Notes: generated by a model not told the origin, from the sequence alone. Shown: positions 1-9,493, numbered from the stretch's first letter. The stretch: DNA of 64,000 nucleotides from Actinocatenispora rupis (GCF_016861975.1 NZ_BOMB01000001.1:186001-250000); one strand, 5' to 3'. Program-made: numbers and translations.

Positions 1-10
1 CACGCCATAG
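1..10 (+). CDS. possible last codons of the upstream gene (mraY by synteny)
   Basis: Bases 2-10 read Thr-Pro-stop (TAG at 8-10), ten bases before the murD start. In actinobacterial dcw clusters the gene before murD is mraY, so this may be its extreme 3' end. The evidence is synteny only: three codons cannot identify a gene, and the frame could equally be non-coding. Confidence 0.2.
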
Positions 11-20
11 GCAGCAACCT

Positions 21-1400
21 GTGACCTCCGGGTACGCGGGGCGTCCGGTGCTGGTGGCGGGCTCCGGCGTCAGCGGTACGGCGTGCGCCCGCGCGCTGGT
101 CGCCGCGGGCGCCGAGGTCACCGTCCTGGACCGGGCGCCGAGCGAACGGCTGGCTGCGCTGGCCGGGGAGGGCGTCGCGACCGCTGTGGCCGTCGACCCG
201 CCGGCCGACCTGCTGGCGAAGGCGTCCGACCTGGTCGTGTCGCCGGTGTTCGCGCCGCATCACCCGCTGGTCACGGCCGCGGTCGCCGCCGGCCTCTCCG
301 TGTACTGCGAGCCCGAGCTGGCGTGGCGGCTGCGCCCGGCGGGTTCGGCCGACTGGCTCGCCCTGACCGGGACGAACGGCAAGACGACCGCCGTGACGAT
401 GCTGGCGTCGATCCTCGCCGCGGCGGGCCTGCGTACCCGGGCGGTCGGCAACATCGGCGACCCGCTCATCGACGCGGTGCTGGCCGCCGACACCGACGTA
501 CTGGCCGTCGAACTGTCCAGCTACCAGCTGCACTGGTCGTCGACGCTGGCGCCGCGGGCCGGGGCGTACCTGAACCTGGCCGACGACCACCTCGACTGGC
601 ACGGCGACCGCGACGCGTACGCGACGGCGAAGACGGCGGTGTGGCGCGGCGCCGCGCACGGCGGTACGGCGGTGGGCAACGCCGACGACCCGGGCGTGGC
701 CGCGCTGCTGGCGGACGTGCCCGGGCGGCGGGTGTCGTTCACCCTCGGCGAGCCGGCGGAGGGTCAGCTCGGCGTGGTCGACGGCGTCCTCGTCGACCGG
801 GCGTACGGCGACGGTGTCGCGCTGGTCGCCGCCGACGTGGTCCGCCCCGCCGGCCCGCACAACGTGGCCAACGCGCTGGCCGCCGCCGCCCTGGCCCGGG
901 CGTACGGGGTGCCGCCGCAGGCGGTGGCCGACGGGCTCGGCGGGTACACCCCGCAGGCGCACCGCAACCAGCCGGTCGGCACCGTCGACGGCGTGGCGTA
1001 CGTGGACGACTCGAAGGCGACGAACCCGCACGCCGCGCTGGCCTCGCTCACCTCGTACTCCCGGGTGGTGTGGATCGCCGGCGGTCAGCTCAAGGGCGTC
1101 GACCCGGACGAGCTGGTCGCCCGGGTCGCCGACCGCCTCGCCGGCGCCGTACTGCTGGGGGCGGACCGGGCGGAGATCGCCGCCGCACTTTCCCGACACG
1201 CGCCGCAGATCCCCGTGATCGAGGTGGCGAGGTCCGATGATGGGGCGATGGCGGACGTGGTGGCGCACGCCGCCCGGCTCGCCGGGCCGGGCGACACGGT
1301 GCTCCTGGCCCCGGCCGCCGCCTCGTACGACATGTTCGCCAGCTATGCGCAGCGCGGTGACCGGTTCGCCGCCGAGGTGGGCCGGCTGTCCGGTTCCTGA
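21..1400 (+). CDS. murD: UDP-N-acetylmuramoylalanine--D-glutamate ligase
   Basis: This cytoplasmic Mur ligase adds D-Glu to UDP-MurNAc-L-Ala with ATP. Its 459 residues are a normal family length. The N-terminal Rossmann-like domain has GSGVSG near residue 15. The ATP-binding P-loop GTNGKTT lies at residues 117-123. The central domain carries ELSSYQL and the C-terminal domain DDSKATNPHAAL. The GTG at 21 is the first plausible start; upstream in-frame sequence runs to the window edge without a stop, so a slightly longer N-terminus cannot be excluded. It is followed 33 bases later by ftsW and belongs to the murD-ftsW-murG-murC-ftsQ run. Identity is firm; the exact start is less so. Confidence 0.96.
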   Translation: MTSGYAGRPVLVAGSGVSGTACARALVAAGAEVTVLDRAPSERLAALAGEGVATAVAVDPPADLLAKASDLVVSPVFAPHHPLVTAAVAAGLSVYCEPELAWRLRPAGSADWLALTGTNGKTTAVTMLASILAAAGLRTRAVGNIGDPLIDAVLAADTDVLAVELSSYQLHWSSTLAPRAGAYLNLADDHLDWHGDRDAYATAKTAVWRGAAHGGTAVGNADDPGVAALLADVPGRRVSFTLGEPAEGQLGVVDGVLVDRAYGDGVALVAADVVRPAGPHNVANALAAAALARAYGVPPQAVADGLGGYTPQAHRNQPVGTVDGVAYVDDSKATNPHAALASLTSYSRVVWIAGGQLKGVDPDELVARVADRLAGAVLLGADRAEIAAALSRHAPQIPVIEVARSDDGAMADVVAHAARLAGPGDTVLLAPAAASYDMFASYAQRGDRFAAEVGRLSGS

Positions 1401-1433
1401 GCCGGTCCACGCGCCACCGCCAGGGGAGTGCCC

Positions 1434-2900
1434 GTGACCGGTACGGTCAGTGACGCGCCGGCCGCGCGTGCCGACGCCAGCGCGCCGCCCGGCGTACCAG
1501 GGCCGTCGGCGGTGGGCCGGCTGATCGGGGAGCCGTTCGCCGCCCTGCGCGGCCTGCTCGCCCGCCCCCTCGCCTCGTACTACCTGCTCGTCGCCAGTGC
1601 CGGTCTGCTGCTGGTGATCGGCCTGGTGATGGTCTACTCGGCCACGAACGTCACGACCTCCGACGGCGGTACGGGCTCGGCGCTGGCCGGGGTGCAGCAG
1701 CAGGGGTTGTGGGCGGCGATCGGGCTGGCGGCGTTCTGGCTCGCGCAACGGCTGCCGACCCGTACGTACCGGCTGCTCGGGTTGCCGCTGCTGGTGCTGT
1801 GCATGGTGTTCGCGCTGATCCTGGTGCTGTTCCCGGATCTGAAGGCGGGCCCGGTCAGCACGTACCTGAACTGGATCACGGTCGGGCCGGTGCAGTTCCA
1901 GCCGGCGGAGCTGGCGAAGCTGGCGCTGATGTGGTGGGGTGCGGACCTGCTGGTCCGCCGCGGCGACTCGGTGACCCGGTGGAAGCGGCTGGCGATGCCG
2001 CTGTTCCCGTTGACGGCGCTGCTGTTCCTGCTGGTCGGCGTGCACGACCTGGGCAGCATGCTGTGCATGCTGCTGGTCTTCCTCGGCCTGCTGTGGGTGA
2101 CGGGCGTGCGGTTCCGGGTGTTCGCCGGGATGTTCGCGGTGGCGATCGCCGGCGTGATCGTGCTGATCGCCGACCAGAGCTACCGCTTCCAGCGCATCCT
2201 CGCGTTCGGGCAGATGGCCCGGGCGAACGGCTGCACCAGCCCGGACAGCCTGCAGGGCTCGTGCTGGCAGTCCGTGCAGGGCATGTACGCGCTGGCCGAC
2301 GGCGGCTGGTTCGGCGTGGGCCTGGGCCAGGGCCGGCAGAAGTGGAGCTGGCTGCCGGAGGCGCACAACGACTTCATCTTCGCGATCATCGGCGAGGAGC
2401 TGGGTGTCGTCGGCTGCGTCGTGGTGCTCGCCCTGTTCGCCGTCCTGGCGTACGCGGGACTGCGGATCGCGCGCCGCGTCGACGACCCGTTCCGGCGTAC
2501 GGTCGCGGCGGCGTGCACGCTGTGGCTGGCCGGGCAGGCCGTGATCAACATCGGCGCGGTGGTGGGCCTGCTGCCGATCACGGGCGTGCCGCTGCCGTTC
2601 ATCTCCGCCGGCGGTACGGCGCTGGTCGTGACGCTGGTGGCGGTCGGCATGCTGGCCTCGTTCGCCCGGGCCGAACCGGACGCGGCGCGCGCCCTGCACG
2701 CCCGTGCGCCGAGCCGGCTGGCCCGGATACTGTGGGCTCCGCTGCCCCCGTTGCCGGCGGAGAAGAAGCCTGGTTCGTCACGGTCCACGACCGCTGTGCG
2801 GGCTCCACGACGGCGTACGGCAGGATCACGGGGGACGGACCCACGACGGCAGCGGGCCGGTACAAGGTCCCGCTCGACGACCCGCAAGGACAGACGTTGA
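1434..2900 (+). CDS. ftsW: FtsW, septal peptidoglycan glycosyltransferase (SEDS family)
   Basis: This polytopic SEDS-family protein polymerises glycan strands at the septum together with its partner class B PBP. Multiple hydrophobic segments begin at YYLLVASAGLLLVIGLVMVYSAT, preceded by a cytoplasmic tail. Family motifs include the NWITVGPVQFQPAELAK region and, near the end, GLLPITGVPLPFISAGGT. An in-frame GTG at 1428 sits directly on the Shine-Dalgarno AGGGGAG (1422-1428), so GTG 1434, five bases downstream of it, is the better start. The last 45 or so residues form a very basic Arg/Ser/Thr tail. The stop codon overlaps the murG start (TTGA), which suggests translational coupling. Confidence 0.95.
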   Translation: MTGTVSDAPAARADASAPPGVPGPSAVGRLIGEPFAALRGLLARPLASYYLLVASAGLLLVIGLVMVYSATNVTTSDGGTGSALAGVQQQGLWAAIGLAAFWLAQRLPTRTYRLLGLPLLVLCMVFALILVLFPDLKAGPVSTYLNWITVGPVQFQPAELAKLALMWWGADLLVRRGDSVTRWKRLAMPLFPLTALLFLLVGVHDLGSMLCMLLVFLGLLWVTGVRFRVFAGMFAVAIAGVIVLIADQSYRFQRILAFGQMARANGCTSPDSLQGSCWQSVQGMYALADGGWFGVGLGQGRQKWSWLPEAHNDFIFAIIGEELGVVGCVVVLALFAVLAYAGLRIARRVDDPFRRTVAAACTLWLAGQAVINIGAVVGLLPITGVPLPFISAGGTALVVTLVAVGMLASFARAEPDAARALHARAPSRLARILWAPLPPLPAEKKPGSSRSTTAVRAPRRRTAGSRGTDPRRQRAGTRSRSTTRKDRR

Positions 2901-4018
2901 CCGACCTGCGTTCCGTGGTACTGGCCGGCGGTGGCACCGGTGGCCACATCTACCCGCTGCTCGCCTTCGCCGACTGCCTCCGGCGGCACGACCCCGACGT
3001 CCGGATCACCTGCGTCGGCGGTGCGAAGGGACTGGAGAACGACATCATCCCCGCCGCGGGGTACGACCTGCGTCAGGTGCCCGCCTACCAGCTGTCCCGG
3101 GCGGTGAACCTGGACCTGCTGAAGACCGGCCCGCGGATGCTGCGGTCGATGAACGCGGGCAAGGCGCTGCTCGACGAGGTGGCCGCCGACGTGGTGGTCG
3201 GCTTCGGCGGATACGTCGCGGTCCCCGCGTACCTGGGTGCCTGGCGCCGCAAGACCCCGATCGTCATCCACGAGGTGAACGTGCCCGCCGGGGTGGCGAA
3301 CAAGCTCGGCATGCGGTTCACCGACCATGTCGCGGTCGGTTTCCCGCACCAGCCGGCGCAGGCGCCGTCGCTGGCCGACGCCCGCGTGGTCGGCGTACCG
3401 CTGCGGCGGTCGATCACGACGCTGGACCGCGACGCCCGCCGCGCCGAGGCCCGCGCGCACTTCGGCCTCGACCCGGACCGGCCGACGCTGTTCGTGTTCG
3501 GCGCCTCGCAGGGCGCCCGGCAGATCAACCTGGCGATGGCCGGTGCCGCCAAGGCGATCACCGCGGCCGGCTTCCAGGTGCTGCACATCATGGGCGCGCG
3601 CAACGAGCCGGTCGAGATCCCGTCCGACCTCTCCGCGCCGTACGTGACGCTGCCGTTCCTGTCCGAGATGGAGCTGGGGTACGCGGCGGCCGACCTGGTG
3701 CTGTCCCGCGGCGGCGCGATGACCTGCGCCGAGGTGGCCGCGCTCGGCCTGCCCACCATCTACGTCCCCCTGCCGTACGGCAACGGCGAGCAGCGGCGCA
3801 ACGCGTTGCCGGTGGTCGAGGCCGGCGGCGGTGTCCTGGTCGACAACGCCGACCTGACCCCGGACTGGATCGAGCGCAACGCGGTCCCGCTGCTCGGCGA
3901 CCCCGCGCGGCTGCAGGCGATGGGCGCCGCCGCCGCGGCGTACGGTCGGCGCGACGGCGACGAGGCGCTCCGCGCGTTCGTACTGGAGGCCTTGGCGGCG
4001 AAGGGGACGGCGGCATGA
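2897..4018 (+). CDS. murG: MurG, lipid II-forming GlcNAc transferase
   Basis: It transfers GlcNAc from UDP-GlcNAc to lipid I on the inner membrane face, making lipid II. The chosen start is a rare TTG at 2897 overlapping the ftsW stop by four bases, with AAGGA eight bases upstream. It yields 373 residues, the usual MurG size. The glycine-rich loop GGGTGGH is at residues 11-17. A second glycine loop, FGASQGARQIN, and the donor-binding SRGGAMTCAE region follow in the C-terminal lobe. The open frame extends far upstream across ftsW, but that part is an out-of-frame shadow. It ends in an ATGA overlap with murC. Confidence 0.95.
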   Translation: MTDLRSVVLAGGGTGGHIYPLLAFADCLRRHDPDVRITCVGGAKGLENDIIPAAGYDLRQVPAYQLSRAVNLDLLKTGPRMLRSMNAGKALLDEVAADVVVGFGGYVAVPAYLGAWRRKTPIVIHEVNVPAGVANKLGMRFTDHVAVGFPHQPAQAPSLADARVVGVPLRRSITTLDRDARRAEARAHFGLDPDRPTLFVFGASQGARQINLAMAGAAKAITAAGFQVLHIMGARNEPVEIPSDLSAPYVTLPFLSEMELGYAAADLVLSRGGAMTCAEVAALGLPTIYVPLPYGNGEQRRNALPVVEAGGGVLVDNADLTPDWIERNAVPLLGDPARLQAMGAAAAAYGRRDGDEALRAFVLEALAAKGTAA

Positions 4019-5442
4019 GCGACACGCGGACCGACGAGGGCTACCCGACGGCCGAGGAGCTGGGGCGGGTCTTCCTGATCGGCATCGGCGGGGTCGGGAT
4101 GAGCGGCCTGGCCCGGCTGCTGCTGTCCCGCGGCATCCCGACGTCCGGCTCGGAGCTGCGGGAGTGGCCGACCCTGGCCGGCCTGCGCGCGCTGGGCGGC
4201 GTCATCCACGACACGCACTCCGCGGCCAACCTCGACGACGTCGACACCGTCGTCTACTCGACGGCCATCCCCGCCGACCACGTGGAACTGGCCGAGGCGC
4301 GCCGGCGCGGACTGCGCGTACTGCACCGGTCCGAGGCGCTGGCCTCGGCGATGGTGGGGCGGCACGGCATCGCGGTCGCCGGCACGCAGGGCAAGACCAC
4401 CACCACCTCCATGACCACCCTGGTACTGCAGCACTGCGGGCTGGACCCGTCGTTCGTGATCGGCGGCGAGATCTCCGAGGCGGGGTCGAACGCGCACCAC
4501 GGCTCCGGTGAGTACTTCGTGATCGAGGCGGACGAGAGCGACCGCTCGTTCCTGCGGTACCGCCCGCGGGTCGCGATCGTGACGAACGTGCGCGCCGACC
4601 ACCTCAACACGTACGGCGACCTCGCCGGCCTGCAGGACGGTTTCGCCGAGTTCTGCCGCGGCATCACGCCGGACGGCTTCCTCGTGGCGTGCGCCGACGA
4701 CGAGGGCAGCCGGCAGCTCGCCGACCGGATGCGCGCCGAGGGCCGGACCGTGTACACGTACGGCGAGTCGGCCGACGCGACGCTCCGGCTGGTCGACCTG
4801 ACCTCGTCGGCCGCCGGCGTGCGGTACACGGCGGAGCGGGACGGGGTGAAGCTGGGCGAGGTCCGGTTGCCGTCCCCGGGCAGGCACCTCGGCCTGAACA
4901 GTGCGGCCGCGCTGCTCACCGCGCTGTCGCTGGAGCAGCCGTTCGACCGGATCGCGGAGGCGCTCGCCGAGTTCCCCGGCGTACGGCGCAGGTTCGAGCA
5001 CAAGGGCACCGCCGACGGCGTCCGCGTCTACGACGAGTACGCGTACCACCCGGTGTCGATGACCGCCGCGCTGTCCACCCTGCGCGAGGTCACCGCCGAC
5101 GGCCGCCTGATCGTCGTCTTCCAACCCCTCCGCCTGTACCGCACGCGCGAGTTGCAGGCGGAGATCGCCGAGGCGCTGGCGCTGGCCGACGAGGCGATCG
5201 TGATGGAGGTGTTCAGCCCGGGGGAGACCCGCGCCCCGGGTGAGGGCGGCCGGGTGCTGACCGACGCGGTGGACCTGCCCGCCGAGGCCAAGGTCTTCGT
5301 ACCGTCCTGGTCGGACGTCGCCGACGAGGTACTCCGCCGGGCCCGGCCGGGCGATCTCGTCGTGACGATGGGCGCGCCGCCGATCTCGATGATGGGCGAC
5401 GAGTTGCTGGCCGCACTGACCGACCGCGGCGCAGCGGGCTGA
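4015..5442 (+). CDS. murC: UDP-N-acetylmuramate--L-alanine ligase
   Basis: It joins L-Ala to UDP-MurNAc, the first amino acid of the stem peptide. It is 475 residues long, typical for MurC. The N-terminal nucleotide-binding loop GIGGVGMSG begins around residue 23. The ATP P-loop GTQGKTTT starts at residue 123, and EADESDRSFL and the C-terminal DEYAYHP motif are present. Start ATG 4015 overlaps the murG stop (ATGA) with AGGGGA upstream. The stop TGA overlaps the ftsQ ATG by one base, keeping tight coupling through the operon. Confidence 0.96.
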   Translation: MSDTRTDEGYPTAEELGRVFLIGIGGVGMSGLARLLLSRGIPTSGSELREWPTLAGLRALGGVIHDTHSAANLDDVDTVVYSTAIPADHVELAEARRRGLRVLHRSEALASAMVGRHGIAVAGTQGKTTTTSMTTLVLQHCGLDPSFVIGGEISEAGSNAHHGSGEYFVIEADESDRSFLRYRPRVAIVTNVRADHLNTYGDLAGLQDGFAEFCRGITPDGFLVACADDEGSRQLADRMRAEGRTVYTYGESADATLRLVDLTSSAAGVRYTAERDGVKLGEVRLPSPGRHLGLNSAAALLTALSLEQPFDRIAEALAEFPGVRRRFEHKGTADGVRVYDEYAYHPVSMTAALSTLREVTADGRLIVVFQPLRLYRTRELQAEIAEALALADEAIVMEVFSPGETRAPGEGGRVLTDAVDLPAEAKVFVPSWSDVADEVLRRARPGDLVVTMGAPPISMMGDELLAALTDRGAAG

Positions 5443-6242
5443 TGGCGGGCGAGGCGCGTGGGCGCCGTCCGGTGACCGACGCCGCCCGCCCGCGCCGTCG
5501 GTGGCGGCTGGTACTCGCCCGCCGCCCCGACCTGCCCGCCCTCGTCCGCCGGCTGTTCGCCCGCGCCCGTCGGCACCGTTCCCGCGTCCTGCTCGCCCTG
5601 GGCGCCGGCGTACTCGCGGTCGCCGTGGTGATCGCCGCCCTCGTCGTCGTGTACCAGACGTCGGCGTTCGCGGTGCGGGACGTCCGGGTGGACGGCAGCC
5701 GCGCGCTCGCCGCCGACGTCCGCACCGCCGCCGCGGTACCGCCGGGCACGCCGCTCGCCGACGTGGACCTGGCCGCCACGGCGCGCCGGGTCCGTACCCT
5801 GCCGCCGGTGCGTACCGCGGTGGTGAGCCGGGAGTGGCCGCACACCGTGGTGGTCACGGTCACCGAGCGCACCCCGGCCGCGGCGGTACCGCAGGGTCAC
5901 ACGGTCCGGCTGGTCGACGCCACCGGCGTCGTCTTCCGTACGGTGGCGTCCGCGCCGCGCGGGCTGCCCACGATCCAGGTCGCGCACCCAGGCCCCGCGG
6001 ACGACTCGACCCGGGCCGCCCTGACCGTACTGGCGGCGTTGACGCCGAAGCTGCGCGCGGACCTGCGCCGGATCGAGGTGCCGCGGCCGACCCGGGTGAC
6101 GCTGCGGTTGTCGGACGGCCGTTCGGTGGTGTGGGGCGACGCGTCGCGCAGTGACCGCAAGGCCGCCGCCGCGACCGCGTTGCTGTCGCAGGACGGTTCG
6201 ACCATCGACGTGAGCGCCCCGGATCTCGTCACGGTACGCTGA
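5442..6242 (+). CDS. ftsQ: FtsQ/DivIB cell division protein
   Basis: It is a bitopic division protein linking cytoplasmic and periplasmic divisome parts. The layout is an Arg/Pro-rich cytoplasmic N-terminus of about 50 residues, one transmembrane helix (LALGAGVLAVAVVIAALVVVY), then a POTRA domain starting SAFAVRDVRVDGSRALAADV and the FtsQ beta domain with TERTPAAAVP. The 266-residue length is in range. ATG 5442 shares its A with the murC stop codon. It is the last gene before a 226-base gap that leads to ftsZ. Confidence 0.93.
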   Translation: MAGEARGRRPVTDAARPRRRWRLVLARRPDLPALVRRLFARARRHRSRVLLALGAGVLAVAVVIAALVVVYQTSAFAVRDVRVDGSRALAADVRTAAAVPPGTPLADVDLAATARRVRTLPPVRTAVVSREWPHTVVVTVTERTPAAAVPQGHTVRLVDATGVVFRTVASAPRGLPTIQVAHPGPADDSTRAALTVLAALTPKLRADLRRIEVPRPTRVTLRLSDGRSVVWGDASRSDRKAAAATALLSQDGSTIDVSAPDLVTVR

Positions 6243-6381
6243 CCAACTGTCCACTGTGGACCCTGCACCGTCCACGATGGACACCCGATCGGTGACTGTG
6301 GTCGAGAACGTCGACGACACGCCGACCCGGGTGCTTGGTCCGGACACCGCCTGGTGAGTACGTTCCGGAGCGAGGTGCAGG

Positions 6382-6412
6382 TTGACATAACTATAACCCT
6401 CTACTTGAGGGT
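6382..6412 (+). promoter_or_regulatory. ftsZ leader: TTGACA box and ACCCTC/GAGGGT dyad
   Basis: The 226-base ftsQ-ftsZ gap is relatively AT-rich near 6382-6420. It contains a perfect -35-like TTGACA (6382-6387) and a perfect six-base dyad ACCCTC (6396-6401) / GAGGGT (6407-6412) with a five-base centre. No good -10 sits 17 bases from the TTGACA: TATAAC at 6392 is too close. The dyad may be an operator or an RNA hairpin in the ftsZ leader. Its function is not known from sequence. Confidence 0.5.
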
Positions 6413-6468
6413 GAGAGTTGAGACCGGTGAACCTCGGCGGGGAGCACCAGCTAAGGGAAGGCAGACCG

Positions 6469-7602
6469 ATGACACCTCCGCACAACTATCTGGCGGTCAT
6501 CAAGGTCGTCGGCTGCGGCGGCGGCGGCGTCAACGCCGTCAACCGGATGATCGAGGTCGGACTCAAGGGTGTCGAGTTCATCGCGATCAACACCGACGCG
6601 CAGGCGCTCCTGATGTCCGACGCCGACGTCAAGCTCGACGTCGGCCGCGAGCTGACCCGTGGTCTCGGCGCCGGGGCGAACCCGGAGGTCGGCCGCAAGG
6701 CCGCCGAGGACCACCGCGACGAGATCGAGGAAGTACTCAAGGGCGCCGACATGGTCTTCGTGACCTGCGGCGAGGGCGGCGGTACGGGCACCGGCGCCTC
6801 GCCGGTGGTCGCCAACATCGCCCGCAAGCTCGGCGCGCTCACGATCGGCGTGGTGACCCGGCCGTTCTCGTTCGAGGGCAAGCGCCGGCAGGTGCAGGCC
6901 GAGACCGGCATCGACGAGCTGCGCAACGAGTGCGACACGCTCATCGTCATCCCGAACGACCGGCTGCTCCAGCTCGGCGACCGGACGATGAGCATGATGG
7001 ACGCGTTCCGCCAGGCGGACCAGGTGCTGCTGTCCGGTGTCCAGGGCATCACCGACCTGATCACCACGCCGGGTCTGATCAACCTGGACTTCGCCGACGT
7101 GAAGAGCGTCATGTCCAACGCCGGCTCGGCGCTGATGGGCATCGGCAGCGCGCGCGGCGACGACCGTGCGGTGGAAGCCGCCCAGGGCGCGATCTCCAGC
7201 CCGCTGCTGGAGCAGAGCATGGATGGCGCGCGCGGTGTACTGCTGTCCATCGCCGGCGGTTCGGATCTCGGCCTGTTCGAGATCAACGACGCGGCGCAGC
7301 TCGTCACCGACGCGGCGCACCCGGACGCGAACATCATCTTCGGCGCGGTCATCGACGACGCGCTCGGCGACGAGGTCCGCATCACGGTGATCGCGGCCGG
7401 GTTCGACGGCGGCACCCCGGCGTACAAGCCGCAGGCGGAGGTGGGGCGGCCGAAGCCGCCGGCCGACCCGGGGCCGAGCAAGCCGGCGCCGACGACGACG
7501 AGCAGCCCGATCCCGACCACGCCGACGCCCGCCGAGCGCCCGCCGCGCAAGGTGCTGTTCGACGACGTCGACGTGCCGGACTTCCTCAAGAACGGCGCGT
7601 GA
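6469..7602 (+). CDS. ftsZ: FtsZ, tubulin-like division GTPase
   Basis: It polymerises into the cytokinetic Z-ring. It is 377 residues long. The GTP-binding tubulin signature GGGTGTG is at residues 103-109, followed by a T7-loop region containing [12 protein letters not shown] Pro-rich spacer (about 320-360) leads to the conserved C-terminal peptide DVPDFLK, which binds SepF and other partners. ATG 6469 has AGGGAAGG upstream; earlier in-frame starts would add residues unlike FtsZ N-termini. The stop overlaps the yggS start (GTGA) directly, leaving no room for pgeF. Confidence 0.98.
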   Translation: MTPPHNYLAVIKVVGCGGGGVNAVNRMIEVGLKGVEFIAINTDAQALLMSDADVKLDVGRELTRGLGAGANPEVGRKAAEDHRDEIEEVLKGADMVFVTCGEGGGTGTGASPVVANIARKLGALTIGVVTRPFSFEGKRRQVQAETGIDELRNECDTLIVIPNDRLLQLGDRTMSMMDAFRQADQVLLSGVQGITDLITTPGLINLDFADVKSVMSNAGSALMGIGSARGDDRAVEAAQGAISSPLLEQSMDGARGVLLSIAGGSDLGLFEINDAAQLVTDAAHPDANIIFGAVIDDALGDEVRITVIAAGFDGGTPAYKPQAEVGRPKPPADPGPSKPAPTTTSSPIPTTPTPAERPPRKVLFDDVDVPDFLKNGA

Positions 7603-8321
7603 GCGTCGAAGCCGCAGCCGCCGGTCCGGCCCGTCGGGCCGAACTGGCGGCGAACCTCGCGGCGGCGCGCGACCGTATCGCGGCCGCCTGCGCCGCCGCC
7701 GGGCGTACGACGGACGAGGTGACGCTGGTCGCGGTCACCAAGACGTTCCCCGCCTCGGACGTACGGCTGCTCGTGGGGCTGGGGCAGCACGACATCGGCG
7801 AGAACCGGGACGCGGAGGCGTCGGTGAAGGCCGCGGAGCTGACCGATCTGCCGGTGCGCTGGCACTTCGTCGGCCAGCTCCAGCGCAACAAGGCCAACTC
7901 CGTCGTCCGGTACGCCGACCTGGTGCACTCGGTCGACCGCCGGCCGCTGGTCGAGGCGCTGGCCGGTGCGGCGGCACGGCACCGGGACCACCCCCTCGAC
8001 GTCCTCCTCCAGGTACGCCTGGACGACGCGGAGGGCCGCGGTGGCGTACCGGTGGGGGAGTTGCCGGCGCTGGTGGACGACGTGCTGGGGCACGAGGAGC
8101 TGCGGCTGCGTGGCCTGATGGCGGTGGCGCCGCTCGGTGCCGACCCGGACCCGGCGTTCGCGGTGCTCGCCGAACGGGCCGAATGGCTGCGGGGAGTGGT
8201 CCCGACGGCCACGATCGTGTCGGCCGGAATGACGGGCGACCTGGAGGCCGCGGTACGACACGGCGCGACACACGTTCGCGTTGGCCGCGGATTGCTCGGT
8301 ACCCGGGCGAAGCTGGGTTAG
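7599..8321 (+). CDS. YggS/PLPBP family pyridoxal-phosphate homeostasis protein
   Basis: It is a fold-type III PLP-binding protein implicated in vitamin B6 and amino acid homeostasis, with no known catalytic reaction. It has 240 residues. The PLP lysine lies in LVAVTKTFP, followed by [20 protein letters not shown] and HSVDR, and near the end the phosphate-binding [15 protein letters not shown] 7599 overlaps the ftsZ stop. The gene belongs to the division cluster by position only. In YggS families the motif is often SMGMSxD, so SAGMTGD is a small variation. Confidence 0.92.
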   Translation: MSVEAAAAGPARRAELAANLAAARDRIAAACAAAGRTTDEVTLVAVTKTFPASDVRLLVGLGQHDIGENRDAEASVKAAELTDLPVRWHFVGQLQRNKANSVVRYADLVHSVDRRPLVEALAGAAARHRDHPLDVLLQVRLDDAEGRGGVPVGELPALVDDVLGHEELRLRGLMAVAPLGADPDPAFAVLAERAEWLRGVVPTATIVSAGMTGDLEAAVRHGATHVRVGRGLLGTRAKLG

Positions 8322-8374
8322 CCTGGCTTCGGGAACCGAACTACACCGCTGTTATTCACAACCACCGATCTCGT

Positions 8375-8388
8375 CCGCCTTCGGGCGG
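8375..8388 (+). other. small hairpin with UUCG tetraloop
   Basis: CCGCC (8375-8379) and GGCGG (8384-8388) flank a TTCG loop closed by C-G, an unusually stable tetraloop as RNA. It sits in the 141-base gap between yggS and sepF. There is no T-run after it, so it is not a classical terminator. It could shape the sepF leader. Confidence 0.35.
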
Positions 8389-8462
8389 CGCATCGCGGGG
8401 GGCCGTCCGGGCCGGACGGGGCGCGCGACGCGGTGAGGCTGGTGCACGGGAGGAGGTGCCCG

Positions 8463-9170
8463 ATGGGCGCTCTGCGCAAGGCGGGTGTCTGGCTCGGCCT
8501 CGTCGAGGACGAGGAGGACGGCTACGACGCCGACGACGACCGGTACGAGACCTCCGGCCGCTACGACGGCGCCGGCCGGCAGGAGACCACCAGCCGTTAC
8601 GAGGGCACCTCGCGGTACGACACGCGTCCGCACCGGCGCCGCGAGCCGGCCCGGGACCTCGACGACGCGGACTTCGACGACGCCGAGTACGCCGACGACG
8701 ACTTCGACGCGCCGGAGCCGGCACGGCCGCGCCTGGCCACGGGTGCCGACCGGCAGGAGCGCACCGAGCGGGCCAGCGTACGTTCGCTGAACCGCGGCGC
8801 GTCCGTCACGTCGCTCACCCAGGACAACCTGGCGCTCGCGCCACAGGTACAGCTGCGCGAGCGTGCCGTGGTGTCGGACGAGAGTGCGCACGGTTACCGG
8901 ATCACGACCGTGCACCCGACGACGTACAACGAGGCGCGCACAATCGGTGAGCATTTCCGGGACAACACTCCGGTCATTATGAATCTGTCCGAAATGGACG
9001 AAGCGGACGCGATGCGGCTCGTCGATTTCGCCGCCGGGTTGATCTTCGGACTCCGCGGTACGATCGAACGAGTGACCAACCGCGTGTTCCTGCTCTCACC
9101 GGCCAATGTCACGGTCACTGCGGAAGACAAGGCCAAGATCGCCGAGGGCGGGTTCTTCAACCAGAGCTGA
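8463..9170 (+). CDS. sepF: SepF, FtsZ membrane anchor
   Basis: It anchors and aligns FtsZ at the septum. It has 235 residues. An N-terminal amphipathic helix ([13 protein letters not shown]) binds membrane. A highly charged Asp/Tyr/Arg-rich linker spans residues about 16-105. The SepF core follows, with [17 protein letters not shown] and [19 protein letters not shown] 8463 has a perfect AGGAGG six bases upstream, which beats the in-frame start at 8433. The core (8940-9120) uses visibly more A/T-ending codons than the linker. yggT follows 18 bases later. Confidence 0.95.
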   Translation: MGALRKAGVWLGLVEDEEDGYDADDDRYETSGRYDGAGRQETTSRYEGTSRYDTRPHRRREPARDLDDADFDDAEYADDDFDAPEPARPRLATGADRQERTERASVRSLNRGASVTSLTQDNLALAPQVQLRERAVVSDESAHGYRITTVHPTTYNEARTIGEHFRDNTPVIMNLSEMDEADAMRLVDFAAGLIFGLRGTIERVTNRVFLLSPANVTVTAEDKAKIAEGGFFNQS

Positions 9171-9188
9171 ACCGGGAGAACACCGCTC

Positions 9189-9485
9189 GTGTCGGTCCTG
9201 TTCCAGGTCATCTACCTGGTCATATACGCCTTCTTGTTGATACTCATGGCGCGCCTGGTGCTCAGCTTCGTCCTGCAGTTTGCGCGCCGGTGGCAACCTC
9301 GTAGAGGCGCGGCCGCCGCCATGGAGGTCGTGTGGAGCGTCACTGACCCTCCCCTGAAAGCCCTGAGGAGGGTCATTCCACCGCTCCGGATTGGTACCGT
9401 GAGCGTGGATCTGGCTTTCCTGATACTGCTGGTTATCGTGTACGTGCTGTTGAACGTCGTGTTGCCACCGTTGCTCGGTCGTTAG
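9189..9485 (+). CDS. YggT family membrane protein
   Basis: This 98-residue protein has two hydrophobic segments (about residues 4-28 and 74-95) separated by a basic loop with the family signature near [19 protein letters not shown]. YggT proteins sit beside sepF in many Gram-positives and are linked to division or osmotic stress, with unknown mechanism. GTG 9189 has GGGAGAA upstream. A strong hairpin immediately downstream probably ends the sepF-yggT transcript. Base use is less GC-biased than in the flanking genes. Confidence 0.88.
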   Translation: MSVLFQVIYLVIYAFLLILMARLVLSFVLQFARRWQPRRGAAAAMEVVWSVTDPPLKALRRVIPPLRIGTVSVDLAFLILLVIVYVLLNVVLPPLLGR

Positions 9486-9493
9486 TCTTGCTG

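Noticed and set aside
1709-2896. N-terminal extension of murG across ftsW
   Set aside because: FtsW motifs prove the other frame is coding; the family start of MurG is at TTG 2897.
2704-4014. N-terminal extension of murC across murG
   Set aside because: It is out-of-frame shadow of murG. ATG 4015 gives the normal MurC length and overlaps the murG stop.
6392-6397. TATAAC as the -10 of the ftsZ TTGACA box
   Set aside because: Only four bases separate the two boxes, far below the 16-18 needed.
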